A stretch of 64,000 bases of DNA from the NCBI RefSeq assembly GCF_040712315.1, contig NC_134016.1:2705501-2769500 (forward strand), read 5' to 3'. The DNA is from Castanea sativa (lineage: Eukaryota; Streptophyta; Magnoliopsida; Fagales; Fagaceae). The notes beneath the pieces are model-generated. The model was given only the letters and a program-made list of their open reading frames with translations. It was not told where the DNA came from and did not search any database. The position numbers were made by a program, and so were the translations under genes. The first letter of the stretch is position 1, and each line of letters opens with the position of its first letter. This document shows positions 25,204 to 37,839 of this stretch, one piece after another.

Positions 25204-25246
<43 letters not shown>

Positions 25247-25635
25247 ACAAAGAATAAAATAAAAGATAAATAAAAATCATCTTGGCTTTAAGTTAGCTTG
25301 GCCTCTATAGCATGGAAGCCATAGGTTGCCTTACAGGAAAGCATATCTTTCAAAGAATAAATATATCCTTAGTTATTCAAAGTTTCAGACTGAAAATTGG
25401 GAAATTATTTGTAAGAATCTTATCATTCTTATGGTTTGATAAAGAATATGCAACTACCAAAATAAATATATTGTACACTTCTCTAGCAATTTAATATAAA
25501 TAAATAGTTCAGATTGATTTTTTTTAAGTAACTTCTTGATAGAAGATAAATACCATCAAAGATCCCCCCCCCCCCCTTTTGCGAATTTGATTTGTTTTGA
25601 CTGAAAAAAAAAAAAAACTTTTCTACCAAATAATT
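24881..25635. other. Intergenic, no gene recognised
   Basis: Contains an (AT)n tract at about 25208-25241, a run of about 14 C near 25564 and a small third copy of the A segment (about 25430-25500, ttctctagcaatttaat). No coding evidence. Confidence 0.6.
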
Positions 25636-25639
25636 TTTC

Positions 25640-27740
25640 TAACCGTGGAATATGAATCTTTAACAATCAAAGTTAGCCAACAATATTGAAGAGCTGATTA
25701 GTAATGGTATCCAAAGGTTAACTATCAACGGGCTTTAGGTCTAAGGACATTTTGCGGGGAGTTGTCAAGAGCTACTTAGAGTCACCTATAATTAAACATT
25801 CTTAAATCATTCTTCCCAAGCCTTTATTGTAAAAAAACCAAATGTGATTTTTGAAACCATTTACCCTAGACCAAAAAAAGAACATTAAATTTCAAAATAT
25901 AAAAAGGGCTTCCATCCTCTCACAAAATTATTTGCAACAATCTGAACAAGTGCTGGAGCTAGGAATTCAGTTTAGGGAGGGCAGGATTAAAAAAAAATAT
26001 TAAACAAAAATAACTAAAAAAAATAATCAATATCAATAACCATATTAATAAACAATTGTAATTATCATACAATATTTAATGTAAATGTAAACTATAATTT
26101 ATTTTTCATACCAAGTTAAATTTACCAAATAGTCTGACTCTTTTTCATATTTTGAAACTGTTGCATAGTCACTAACAATCAAAGTAAAAAATAAATCTAA
26201 ATACATAAACTTTAAGCATCTAATTTAATTCTTCAAAATAAATTGAGAAAATAAATTAATCTAAATATGTTAAGAGTACAGTAATAACATGTAAAATTGT
26301 ATACAAGTATGTGAAAGTGACAGACAACTAAATATAATCTGTCACATAGGATAGTTGTGAAAATATGTGTAGTATTGATTGAGGTTCTATAATAATTCAA
26401 ATAGTTGTGAATATAAATATATTATTTTTTGGAGTTAAACACTAACAAACTAACAACTTGGACAATATAAAAGCTTAAAAAGGAAGTTATATTACTATGG
26501 TAACTGGTAAGTGGCATGAATTGTAAAGCTTTCCCTCTTTATTTTGGGGTATCAGGGTTGTTTTTCTATAACAGGACAGACTACCCTTTTTTAAAAAAAA
26601 TTTCCAATGTCAGGCAAAGTATTTAAGAAATGAACATAGATGCTATAATACCCATGGGACTTTTCCAGAGGAGTTAGGGGGAGCAAGGGCCCCCCCCCCC
26701 CCCCCCCCCTTGGCTCCGCCTTTGATCTAAACACATGCTACCATCTAACCTTATGCTTTTTTGGGTTCATGTAAAATTTGAATAAAAAATTTGGCACAAT
26801 GCAAAGTAGTTTTCTTGGCAACTAAAACCATATCAAAACAAATTCACACTAGCAGAAAACACTAGAAGCAAAAGATGCCTCTAAAAGTTATGCATCAAGC
26901 TTCAATGTATAAATTTATCTGTTAAAAAGGAGTCATTGATAACATAACATTGATACTTATTTGCTGTGTGTAACCAAATGATATTGGGTTTATGCAAAAC
27001 ATAAATTAAAAAAAAAAAGGAAAAAAAAAAAATCACACAAGGAACACAAAGATTTACGTGGTTCAGCTATAGGCCTACATCCACGGGTGGTGTCAAGGAG
27101 AAAGTTTCACTAAGAAAATAGGAAGATTACAAAGATATACAAAGGCTCTATCACAAAACCCAAACCCCAATACACCCAAAGAGGGCTCTCACCATAAGCA
27201 CATGACAAGAGAAACCTAAAATTTTATTCTCTCAAACAAAGCATGGCTTGAACTCTATTTTTCAGAAAACAACAATTAACAAGACCACATGTATAAAAAT
27301 TTAGGTTTGCCACATGAAATAATAAGGTCAGCTAATCTTTGTGTGGAGCACAAGTGATGTGGTGCAGAATAAATAATGAATGGCATTGATTATTTTTCAA
27401 GTTTGAAAACTAACTTTAAATTAAGTAACTTACTTATTAAAAGAAATATAATTTCAAATTAATTCACATATAAAAATAACTATTTTGGAGTTTTGAATTC
27501 TTGGTTTCCTTAATGACAAACTTAGAATTTATAGTCTTACATTCAATATTTCTTCCCATTAGTTCCCAATATACCAAAGGGTGAACCATCAAAATTAATA
27601 TAAATACAAAGAGCCCTAATTTATTTTTCTTTTTTTAATAAATAAGAAGTTTATTAACGAAGAACCCTAATTACTACATACTTTTTTAATTTGACCAATT
27701 AAAAATTCCTCATTACTACAAACTTGATGACCCAATTGCC
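25640..27740. repeat. Segmental duplication B, first copy
   Basis: 25640-25947 plus 26725-27360 align with 31096-32000, and 27340-27740 aligns with parts of 36.31-36.66 and 37.41-37.53 kb. It includes the phrase acaaagatttacgtggttc. The two arms are separated by the hAT-like element. No host gene recognised. Confidence 0.8.
25948..26724. mobile_element. Non-autonomous hAT-like element
   Basis: Ends are AAGTGCTGGAGC (left) and GGCTCCGCCTTTG (right), related inverted ends. Flanks ATCTGAAC (25940-25947) and ATCTAAAC (26725-26732) make an 8 bp target duplication with one mismatch, as expected for hAT. The paralogous site near 31366 carries the target once. The right end holds a run of about 20 C. 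No transposase frame is present. Confidence 0.7.
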
Positions 27741-28434
27741 ATTCCACGAACAATAACACCCTGTTTGGTTACTCAAAAAATATCAAGAAAACCCCGAACA
27801 AAAATTCCTGTCTTTAACGCCGTATTCTCCAAAACTGTTTGCTGGGAAAAATTGAGTGGACATTCACATTACTGCTTTTATAAGACCCAGATAAAGAAAA
27901 AAACCCAACTTCAATTTTTTCGATTCCTACCTTTTTTTCTCAGCAACCAAACGTGGTATAATGAAAAACCCAATATAAACCCTAAACTTTCATAGTGATT
28001 AGTTGAACCTAGAAGAAAGAATAGTCAATAAAAGTTATTGAGATGGAAACAGAGAACCTGAATATTGTGGCTGTCGCCGCCGATTTAGAATGGAAGAGAA
28101 GAAGCGTCGCAGAGTCGTACAAGAAGAGATGAAGCGCCGCCGAGTTGGATTGGATATGAGTGCGCCGCTTATTTGAATATGGTTCGGAAGAGAATAAGCT
28201 AGAGAGTGGCGCTGACGAGTTGGATTGGATGAGAAGAAGCGCCGATTAGTACTTGTTGGCTGTTGCCTTGTTGGCATTTTGTGTATAATGGATTGAACAT
28301 GTTGAAAGACAGACCCATTACCACAAAAGCCCAGTGGTCTAACCCCTTCCACACAATTATCATTTATGGGCTCATTTAATAAGCCCACCACCGCGTGTCC
28401 TTCTCCTTCATATTTATTTTTCATCACATCCTAT
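27741..28434. other. GC-richer block with short diverged repeats
   Basis: 27740-28030 resembles a leader or promoter, but no gene follows. 28060-28260 holds several diverged copies of gagaagaagcgccg and gagttggattgga. This yields an Arg/Ser-rich minus-strand open frame (28035-28427), part of which crosses the dispersed repeat (28290-28420). I regard it as repeat-derived rather than a gene. Confidence 0.45.
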
Positions 28435-28439
28435 GTAAT

Positions 28440-29640
28440 AGGTGATGATTATGACAAAAGGAGAAAAATAATGGAGAAGTCCATATATTTAAAGCCAATC
28501 ATGCATTAAAAAATATTTTTTTTTGTTAAATTTCAGATTATTTATCAGTTTACAAAACAAAGGAAATACTAGAAAATTACTTTAGAAAATGGCAGTCAAT
28601 CTCTTAATGACACAACTAATGATTACACTCATATGTTTGCATCATGACCACAACATGGATTTCAAGGGACAACTACATGCGCGATTGAGACCATTCTTTG
28701 CTAAACTACATGACCACTAATTGGGAGAATGAAAGATCGCTAGCATTTGTAATTTAGTTGAGGCAATGTGCAACTTCCATTATAGACTGATATTGTAGCT
28801 TCTTGGAAAATTTATTACTCATGTAGAAATAAAAGGTTCCAAGGTTACTATGGAATATTTAACACCTTATTTGATTCGATGATTTTAAAAAATGTTAGTG
28901 TAGTGTAGAAGTTAATGAAGCAGAGACTTATGAGTAGGCCATGCACATAATAGCCTTTTTGTGTAATAATTTTTTCAAGATAACTAAGCAAAGATAAGTG
29001 TAAAGAACTAGTAAAGATGAAGAGTTTCTCATGTATTGTGCCATGTTGAAAAGAAAAACACCCTAGCAAAGAGGAGGGATGAAGTACCTGAATTTGTTTC
29101 CTAGACTAATGAATTTTAGCTCCCAATTGAAAAATAGCTATAGAATAGCCCTATGGAGACATAATGCCTAAATGTTACGAATAACTTGATGAAAACAAGT
29201 ATAATAAGAAAGAAATACAAGATCACTTATGAACAAACATACTTGCTATTTGGATTTAAAGAAAAAATCATTAGAGAAGAGAGTAGGAGTATTAGGAGTT
29301 CAAGTTTGGAGGAACTTACTAACATTTTAAGATATCAAAATGGGAGATCTTGGGACATCCGTCATCATTCCCCTTGGCATATGCTTCCATAAAATAAGGG
29401 CAACAAAAAATTTGAGGGCCTTAATTACATGGAAGAAGATGAATCAGCATACTCAAATCATGCATATGGTGTGAAGAATTTGAAGAGAGTTTTCCTTATT
29501 CTTTTAGGACCAAACGTAAGGGCCTTCAGTAGCATATAAAGCTAAATTAATTTGCAAAACTGCTAAAAAGATGTTTAACACGTAATTAATATATGAAGGC
29601 CTTATACTACAGCAGTGTCAACTCTAGAGAAAAACTCATG
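28440..29640 (-). pseudogene. Relic of NLR 3' end with flank, unit 4
   Basis: Aligns along its length with 33000-34470 and partly with 1750-2590. 28690-28860 corresponds to the LRR-like block at 33.30-33.60 kb but is more decayed. A possible donor (gaagtac, 29081-29087) and its upstream segment match 2.4, 2.85 and 34.1 kb. No usable reading frame remains. Confidence 0.55.
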
Positions 29641-31020
29641 ATCCACCAATGTATATGAATTCTGAATAGCAGCATTATTCTAATCCCAACCTTTATTGAT
29701 TTTTTTTTTTTGTTCTACTCATTGTAAATTTTGATTTTCTCCCCGAACGATGTGCAAGAGGTTGAACACCAGTCACTAACCACTATGCTTTTTTTTTTTT
29801 TTGTTCTGAGGAAATTTTCAGGAAAATTGAAATACATTACAAAGTAGTCTCTTGCAAATTGAAGCCATATGGGACGACAAACAAATGACACCTCAAAAAA
29901 TCCATGTAGCAAGCTTCAATGTATAAGCTTATCTATTAAGCAAGGCAACAATATTGTCATCATCATCATTGACTATATTGTTAGGCAAAGATGACCTTTC
30001 ACCACCAAAACAAGACAATTTCCCTCTTAAAATCAAAGATTTCAAAGCCCATTCAATTACAAGTAACAAATAACAAAAGTTTCATTTGTCCATTTTCTAA
30101 TCCACATTTCCAAAATCCACACCCTCTTACATTAAAATATAAGCATAAAAATCATGAATCCAAATGATACCTATATGACATGATAAAAGAGAGGTATGGT
30201 GACCTCAAAAGAGAGGCCCATTACTAGTAAAGCCCGTGGGTCCAACCCCTTCTACATTATTCTCCTTTGTGGGCTCATGCTACAATGTGTCCTTCATAGA
30301 CTTGTGCCTTTTGACAATATTGTAAGGTTATAATTTGGAAGTGGGAAATAGTGCTAGGAAAATATCCCTAGGTAGTCCAATTTGCTTGGATACAAACATA
30401 AGTTGACTATATTGTCGAGCTCAGTTTGTACTCCTACTTGTCTATTATTGATTTTTGCAACACTAGGTAGTGCTAACATTGGCAGAATCTTAATCTTAGT
30501 TTTTTTTTTTTTTTGAAAAGGAATCTTAGTTTTTTTTTTTTTTTTTTGATAAGGAATCTTAGTTTTTTTTTTTTTTAAAAAAAAATTTGAGTGATTGATG
30601 TGGGCAACATTTATATATGATTATTTTTAATATTTTGATATATGTATATGATAACTTTGGTCTTCGATGATTTTATTAATAAGGTATTTTTGATTTATTG
30701 GGTAAAAAGAATTAATGGAAATTTTAACATGCATGCCCCCAGCCTTTGTAAGAAACAATAGAAATTGTGGAAAATAGATTAATTAGGTTATGTTTCCTTG
30801 TGAACAAAAGAGTACTTCAACATACAGTCCTTTTAAGGACTAAAGTTATGTACCAAAAGAATTAACAAATCAAATTCCGTTCTTAGGGATGTAAATCTTT
30901 GACAAATAGATTTATGAAATGCATAACATGGTAGCACAAGTGTCTAATTTGGTTACAACATTATTAATGATGTTAAATTTTTTAGCTATTGATTATACTA
31001 TCTTTTTCTTTTCTTTTTTC
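29641..31020. other. Intergenic with dispersed repeat and T tracts
   Basis: 30210-30680 is a copy of the dispersed repeat. Inside it, gaatcttag is repeated around T tracts ending GATAAG (30490-30570). This looks like nested poly-A insertions in minus orientation. No gene. Confidence 0.55.
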
Positions 31021-31038
31021 TCTTCTTCTTCTTCTTCT

Positions 31039-31082
<44 letters not shown>

Positions 31083-32000
31083 GAGGATATTCACTACACG
31101 ATCTTTAACCATCAAAATTAGCTGTCAATATTAACGAGGCGATTTGTAATGGTAACTAACAAATAACCATCAACTGGCTTCAGGTGTGAGGATAGTTTGT
31201 GGGGGCATACTTGAGATAAACATTCTCAAATCATTCTTCCCAAGTCTTGAATATAAAACCAAATGTGATTTCTGAAACCATTTTCTCTAGCCAAAAATAG
31301 ATAATTAAATTTCAAAATAAAGAAGGGCCTCCATCTTCTTACAAAAATATTTGCAGCAAGCTAAACACTAGCTACCAACCAACCATTATGATTTTCTTGG
31401 TTCAAGTAAAATTTGAGTAAAAAATTAAGTAAAATGCAAAGTAGTTTTCTTGCAAACTAAAACTATCTCAAAACATATTCACGGTAGTAGAACACCACCA
31501 GAAACAAAAGATGCCTCAAAAGTTATGCATCGAGCATCAATGTATAAATTTATTTGTTAAGGAGGAGTCATCAATAATGGAAGCGTTAATATTTATTTGT
31601 TGTGTCTAACCAAATGATAGTCGGTGTTCTTGCAAAATAGAAAACGGGAGAACACAAAGATTTACGTGGTTCGGCCATAGGCCTACATCCACGGGCGGTG
31701 TTAAGGAGAAAGTTTCACTAAGAAAATAGGACCGATTACAAAGATAGTATAAATGTGCTATCACAAAACTCAAACACTAATACACCCGAAGAGCAGTCTC
31801 ACCATAAGCATGTGAGAAAAGAAACCTATAATTTCTCTTAAACAAAGCACTGTTTGAACTTTTTTTTTTTTTTTTTATAACTCTTGAACTCTATTTTTTG
31901 TCACACAACAATTAACAAGACTGCATATATATAATAGTTTAGGTTTGCAACATGAACCAATAAGGTTGGCTAATCTTTGTGTGGAGCGCAAGTGACGTGG
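31020..32000. repeat. Segmental duplication B, second copy
   Basis: (CTT)n then (CT)n at 31020-31079, followed by the second copy of the 25.64-27.36 kb segment (31096-32000) without the hAT-like insert. A run of about 18 T near 31860 occurs only in this copy. Confidence 0.75.
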
Positions 32001-32239
32001 TGCACACTATCTAAAACCAAGTGCACAGCAACATTACTTAAACATTGTCAAGCCACCAACTCAACAAGCATCACCATCATCATCATCATTGATTACACCG
32101 TTAAATCAATGATACCATTCATCATAACAGTAATAAGGCATCACTCTTCAAATCAAACATATGATAGCTCATTCCATTGGAGAAGATCTTCTAGTCCTCA
32201 TTTCCAAAATCCACTATCTTAAATTAAAAGCATGACTGC

Positions 32240-32500
32240 AGATGATCTACATGACTTACACTAATGTAGAGAACTGCATCAAAAGAGATATCCCAATCAT
32301 TGTCTGTCAAGTAAAATATGGTATCGACCAAAAAAAGAAAGTTGAATAATAACAGTAAAAAAACAAGACAATTCTTAATTACCGCTATTTCTGCAAATGA
32401 AAACATCACCGTAGTTAATTTTCAACTGCCCTTTGACATTTTCTTATGTTTGCACCATTGCTATGTCCATAAACCCATCCAAACTTGTAAGAATACCTGC
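32240..32500 (-). pseudogene. Decayed LSM6 copy (exons 2 and 3)
   Basis: Minus-strand fragments match LSm6: GILTSLDGFMDIAMVQT, then a stop, then GQLKINYGD after a TACAG-like acceptor near 32497, and VLYIS after GATGCAG near 32275. The intron and flank align with the better LSM6 copy at 46.1-47.3 kb (32.0-33.19 kb against 45.9-47.31 kb). Exon 1 is absent. Stops and lost Sm motif residues make it a clear pseudogene. Confidence 0.8.
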
Positions 32501-33239
32501 ACATAAAGATTAAAAAGCATCATAAATGCCTATAAATGTATGCTTTCATAGTTCATACCGAACAAATTAAAGTGGGTGCAGCAAGCACCATTTAGATGTT
32601 TATCTACAAAGAGTAATTCTGAAAGTCACCACTCACCTTTTATAGCCAAGTGGTATTTCTTTAACTTCCAAGGATGCACCCTATCTTAAAAGACTGGCCA
32701 AAAGTTCTAATTCACCCCTTCCCCCTTCCTTTGGTTTGTATCTTGACAGAAAAATTTAATGGAGAAAATGGGAGAGGGCAAATGTACCATACATGAATGT
32801 CACTTTTATCTAGATATCATGATTTTTATCTATTTTTCCTCCTCAAAACTTTAAGTAATATAGTCTGAAGTACTTGACCCCCCTTTGGAAATTGTTAATA
32901 ATTTATCAAACAATGAGTAGTCAACATATGTACACTATGTTGCAAGTTACGAATTTTAGATAAAGGAAGAACTCTATATACACTTTGTAACAAGCGATGA
33001 CTATGCCAGCAAGAAAAGTAATAACAGAAAAATCCACAAATTTTAATCAATCATGCATTAAAAATCATTCTGCTATTCATTCTCCAAACAAATGTCAATT
33101 TGCAAAATGAAGGTTATACCAGAAAATGGCAAAGAAGTCCTCTAGAAAAAGGCGGCGAGTCCATTTCCAAAGGAGAGCACCTGAACACAATTGAAATTTT
33201 TTATGAGACATAGCTAATGCTTATAACCATATCATTGCA

Positions 33240-33605
33240 TCTTAACCATAACTTGGCTTTTTGGAAATACTTCTGAAAAAAGAACAATAATATATAACTC
33301 TGACAAACTGCATGAGCAATCTAAGACAATTTTGTGCAAGCCTACATGACCTCAAATTAGGAAATTGAAGTATCATTAGCATTTGTAATTTAGTGGGGCA
33401 ATGTGCCACTTCCACCATAGGTAGATTCTGTAGCTTCTTGCAAATGTATAGCTCCTGTAGAAATGAAAGTTTTCCAAATACCATATAAGATAGTTTATTT
33501 GATTCAATAGTGTTCAAATAGGCTAGTGTAGTGAGTTGAAAAGGCTGAAGCAAAGACTTGAGATTAAGCCATACGCATGATAGCCTATTTGTTAGTAATG
33601 ACATG
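33240..33605 (-). pseudogene. LRR-encoding relic of an NLR 3' end, unit 5
   Basis: A minus-strand frame of about 120 codons keeps LRR character: SLLQPFQLTTLAYL, FGKLSFLQELYICKKLQNLP, then PTKLQMLMILQFPNLR. Order and spacing match the last LRRs of NLR1 and NLR2, but there is no NB-ARC sequence and no intact C-terminus. It is the best preserved of the 3'-end relics. Confidence 0.65.
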
Positions 33606-34098
33606 TTATTGACTAGAGAAAAGACCGATTCTTATGCTTTTCGTTTATATTACAAAAGATTTTCTCCCATGTGAGATATTTTAATTGCGTGTTGTTGGTA
33701 ACAAACTAAAGTGTGGTGAAAGGGTTCAAGATGCTCCACAATTGACAAAATCAAAGCTCCCATTACCAAGTTGTTGGATCATCACCAAACCATTTATATA
33801 TTTGTATATGTACAATTTTAAGCAATCAGCAACTTTCTAAATGTATTACTAGGACCTTGGACAGTAGTTCTAAAGCTTAGATCTATGATAAATAAGCAAC
33901 TATTTGGAAAACTGTTGAAATGACAAAAAACTGCTAGTTTGATTGAACTTTTTAACTGTATGAAATTTGAAAAATATCAGTCATGTGCTTGTATTATAAT
34001 GTTTATAAGGAAAATGAAGCAAATATAAGTGTAAAGAACAAAAAATTGAGTTTCTTATGCATTATGCCATGATGAAGAGAATAAGGTCTCAGCAAAGA

Positions 34099-34480
34099 GA
34101 AGTACCTGAACATGTTTCCGACCCTAATGAATTTTCAAGTTTGGAGGGACTTATCACTTGCTTTTTATGATATCTCTATCCAGGTATACTAGGGACCGTT
34201 TCCCTTGGCATAGCCTGCTTTTAAATGAGGAAAACAAAAAATCAGCTGCATATTGTAAGGGAACAGACCAGCTTCTTGAAATCATAAGTACTTTGTGCGT
34301 GCAGAACTTGAAGAGAATTTTCCTTTTTCTATATTTGGACAAAATATGAGGGCCTTCTGTTAAATATAAACTTATTTAAATTTCAAAAACGCTAAAAAGA
34401 TGTTTAACACTACTTAACTAACATTGAAGGGCTTTATACTACAACAACAATGACTCTCAATGATTTTCTAATTTAAGGAA
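34099..34480 (-). pseudogene. NLR 3'-flank relic with splice-donor-like site
   Basis: A possible donor (gaagtac) at 34099-34105 and the following 34120-34470 align with 29.08-29.62 kb. Frames are broken, with only faint LRR-end similarity (about 34150-34300). Confidence 0.45.
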
Positions 34481-37400
34481 AAATGAAAAACACATCAACC
34501 ACCAACAAATAGGAACAATTTAGGAGAGGTTACTGCAACCAACATACATGGCCGTGTATTAATATCCAAAATTTTGGAAAATCTGTAGGAAGCCAGCAAA
34601 AAGTTTATGCCTGCATGTTGAAAATGAAAATGAAAAAGAACCATTAAAAAACAATCTAAATTATGGATTTTATTAGCTATATCTCAAATTTGAAACTCTT
34701 TTTACACTAAGAATTATTAACAATCTCAATTATGGATTTTATTAGCTACATCTAAAATTTTCAATGGGGAAATTTTTTTTGATTTTAGAAATAAAAACAG
34801 AGGAACTTAAATTGTATTACTTCTAATTAATTATCTCTATTGTTGGAATATGAGAAACATTGGATTCATAATCTCTTGCTCCAGCAAACCCCATAGAATA
34901 ATAGTCTCTAAACCTTAAACATGAAAATCATTCCAAGAAACAAGAAGGATAAACCAAGGGGTAAAAAAGATGATAACCGCCTTAGACGAGAGAACTTACA
35001 GAAAAAGATGATAGCTGATGGAAGAATAACTACATAAACAATATACTGGTTGAGAATAAGAAAGACAATAAAAGAGAAGAAGAGGAGAAGATTTGAGAGA
35101 ACTTACCAGCTTTAATCAACTTTCATCAGCCCCCAACTATAATAAATTATTTCTCCAACCAGAAAGAATAGATAAATTTCCTCAAGTTCCTACAAAACAT
35201 CACAACAGAATAATTTTTATGATAGAATAAGAAAAATTCTAAAAAGGAAAAGTCTCAGGAAAATTGAATGGTGATGAAGAGATTAGGAGTCAATAATGTG
35301 TGATTGGTAAATTTAAAGGTATACTCAAAACAAAGAAGTTGCCATCTATCACTTGCTCAGAGCATGTGCTGGAAATTGCCTTTTTCAAAACCATGAAAAT
35401 AATCATCAAAGTCTATCAAGTATCAATATCAAGGTAGTTCAAACTACTTATGTCAATACTGATCATAAGAGATAAACTTATAGAAAATTTGGCTTTTATA
35501 TAAAAACAATTCTACTAATAATATTAGATACTAGCCCATTGGTTTTAGTTAATAGAGATAGGTCCATTACCTTATATGCAAGCAATTAGGAACTATCCTC
35601 TGAATGTCTGCTCGATCTAGAGCATCTAGTACAAAGGTCACCTATCAGGCAAGAGAATAATATAAAGCTTACAAGAAGAAAAAACCACTATAGATGGAAA
35701 ACTTTAATTGGAGACAGAAATTTTAAATGTTCTAATAGAGATATGTACAAGCAATTTTTAGTGAAATGTTTTGATGAAATAAAAAAGACTAACTATAGAT
35801 GTCTACCTCATAGTCTAGTAAAGTGTTGAAGTCACCAGCATAGACGCTTCAAAAGTCAAAAAGCCATAACAAATCAACATTTGATATGAAAGGTGAAGGA
35901 ATTGGTAGGAATACTATATACATAAATTGAAGTTGGAAGCAACAATCACGAAAGCATTGGAAAAACCTAGGCCTCACCTAATGTATTGCTGATAGTGTTT
36001 CCAAGTATAGTGCAGCGATCAAGACTTGCAAATACTTAAATAAATGGCTCCAGTTGACCTAAAAACAGAAGTTTCTATGAAAAAATATTAAAAGAAAGAA
36101 AACTCAAATAGAATCAAATTAATAAACGTAGTTTCAATGTAAACTTCAAGACAATCTTAATTAATGGTAATATGGCTTATACTATATCATAATTTGATCC
36201 CAAAAAATAAAATAGGGAATCAGGTTCTCATTCAATTTGATTAGAATCTAAAGATGCCCTTCCTTATGGAGCACAGTATACAAGACTTTTAATTTCATGT
36301 AAAACTCTAATTAGGACAGAATAAATAACGTATGTCATTGATGAATTTTCAAGTTTGAAAACTAACTTCAAGGACTTTTAAGCTAGTGTAAAACTGTGGG
36401 AAAAAATAAATAATGAATGTCATTGATTATTTTTTGGGTTTGAAAACTAACTTCAAATTAACTCTCTATTAAGAGAAAAAAACAACTTCAAATTAATTTG
36501 TAACATCAACAAACTATTATGAAGTTTGAAATTATAGGCTCACCTAATGACAATCTTAGAATTTAGTCATACGTTTGGAATTTCTTCTCATAGATTCCAG
36601 ATATACCTAAGGGTGAACCTTCAAAATTTGTACAAATACAAAGAGCCCTAAGTACCGCAAATTGGTAACTTAAAACTGTAATGATAGTAACAAGTAATCA
36701 GAATTTTGTATATAAAATATCACAAAAAATTAAGAGGGTGTTAAACCCACAACCTTACCCTCCCCTTAGAACTTATTAGGAGAGGAATTGCTAGTGGAGC
36801 TAAAGCTCTTTGGCTGTCCAATTTCAAGGAGTGAGACACCAGGTAGAACCTTTGTGATATGTTTTTTGTTAGCATCCTCCATAACCAAAGACAAAACTCA
36901 TTGGCAAGAATCAGAATTTACCCATGCTTGGAGCATGAGCTGTGCTTCTTACCTTTTTTAAAATCATGACAAAAGTCATCAGAATCAGTCAACATCATGG
37001 TTGTTTAAACTACTTATGTCAATTTTGATCGTGAGTGACTAAATTTTTTTTAAAAATTTGACTCTTAGTCATGAGTTACAAAACCATATTGTGCTATAAA
37101 TATCAAATAATAGCCAATTGTTTTAGTTTATAGTGAAAGGTCCATTACCTTATATGCAAGTGATTAGGATCTATCCTATGAACGTTTGCATAATCAAGAG
37201 CATCCAGTGTTATGGTCACCTGTTTAGTAAGACAATAATATAAAGCTTCACAAGAAGAAAACACCATTATAGATGGAAAAACTTAATTGGAGGTAGTGTT
37301 TTTAAATGTTTTAATAGAGATATGCACACACAAGTGATTTTTAGTGAATGTTTTTTTGAATCAACAAATACAAATGCTTACTAATTAATTATAATTAGAA

Positions 37401-37830
37401 AGACCCCAATTAATTTTTTTATAATAATAAAAAAAAGAAGAAGTTTTATTAACAAAGAACCCTAATTACAACATTTTTTTTTAATTTTTCCAAGTAAAAA
37501 CCCTCATTACTACAAACTTGAAAGCTTAAAAATTTATATATCATAACAAGTTAACCAGAATTTTATATATAAACCTAATCAAAAATGAATTCAGAGACAT
37601 AATTAAGCAAATAAAAAAAAATTCTTAGTACAGTAATATTTGAAATCTACATATGCCATGCAGCAAATTATGATGCATGAGATGTGATTACAAATTTGAA
37701 ACAAAAAATTATATGCTAAGTTAGAAAATAGGGAACAAGAAGTTTATTCCAAAGCGAAACATTAGACAAAAGGACACTTAAGAGAAAATACTGATTTTTG
37801 ATTCTTTTGAGCTTAATATAAGATTCAAAT
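34481..37830. other. Intergenic mosaic with internal duplication
   Basis: 35360-35790 and 36900-37370 are diverged direct copies about 1.55 kb apart. Each contains a 71-base minus-strand block with AG before it and GT after it (35571-35641 and 37149-37219). 36310-36660 and 37410-37530 align with 27.34-27.74 kb. No protein family was recognised. Confidence 0.55.
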
Positions 37831-37839
37831 GTCTTTTTG

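Noticed and set aside
27000..27110. Primer-binding or tRNA-like element near tttacgtggttc
   Set aside because: The phrase belongs to the duplicated segment B; no tRNA cloverleaf or LTR border found.
28035..28427. 130-codon Arg/Ser-rich frame as a gene
   Set aside because: It crosses into a dispersed repeat and owes its length to short GC-rich repeats.
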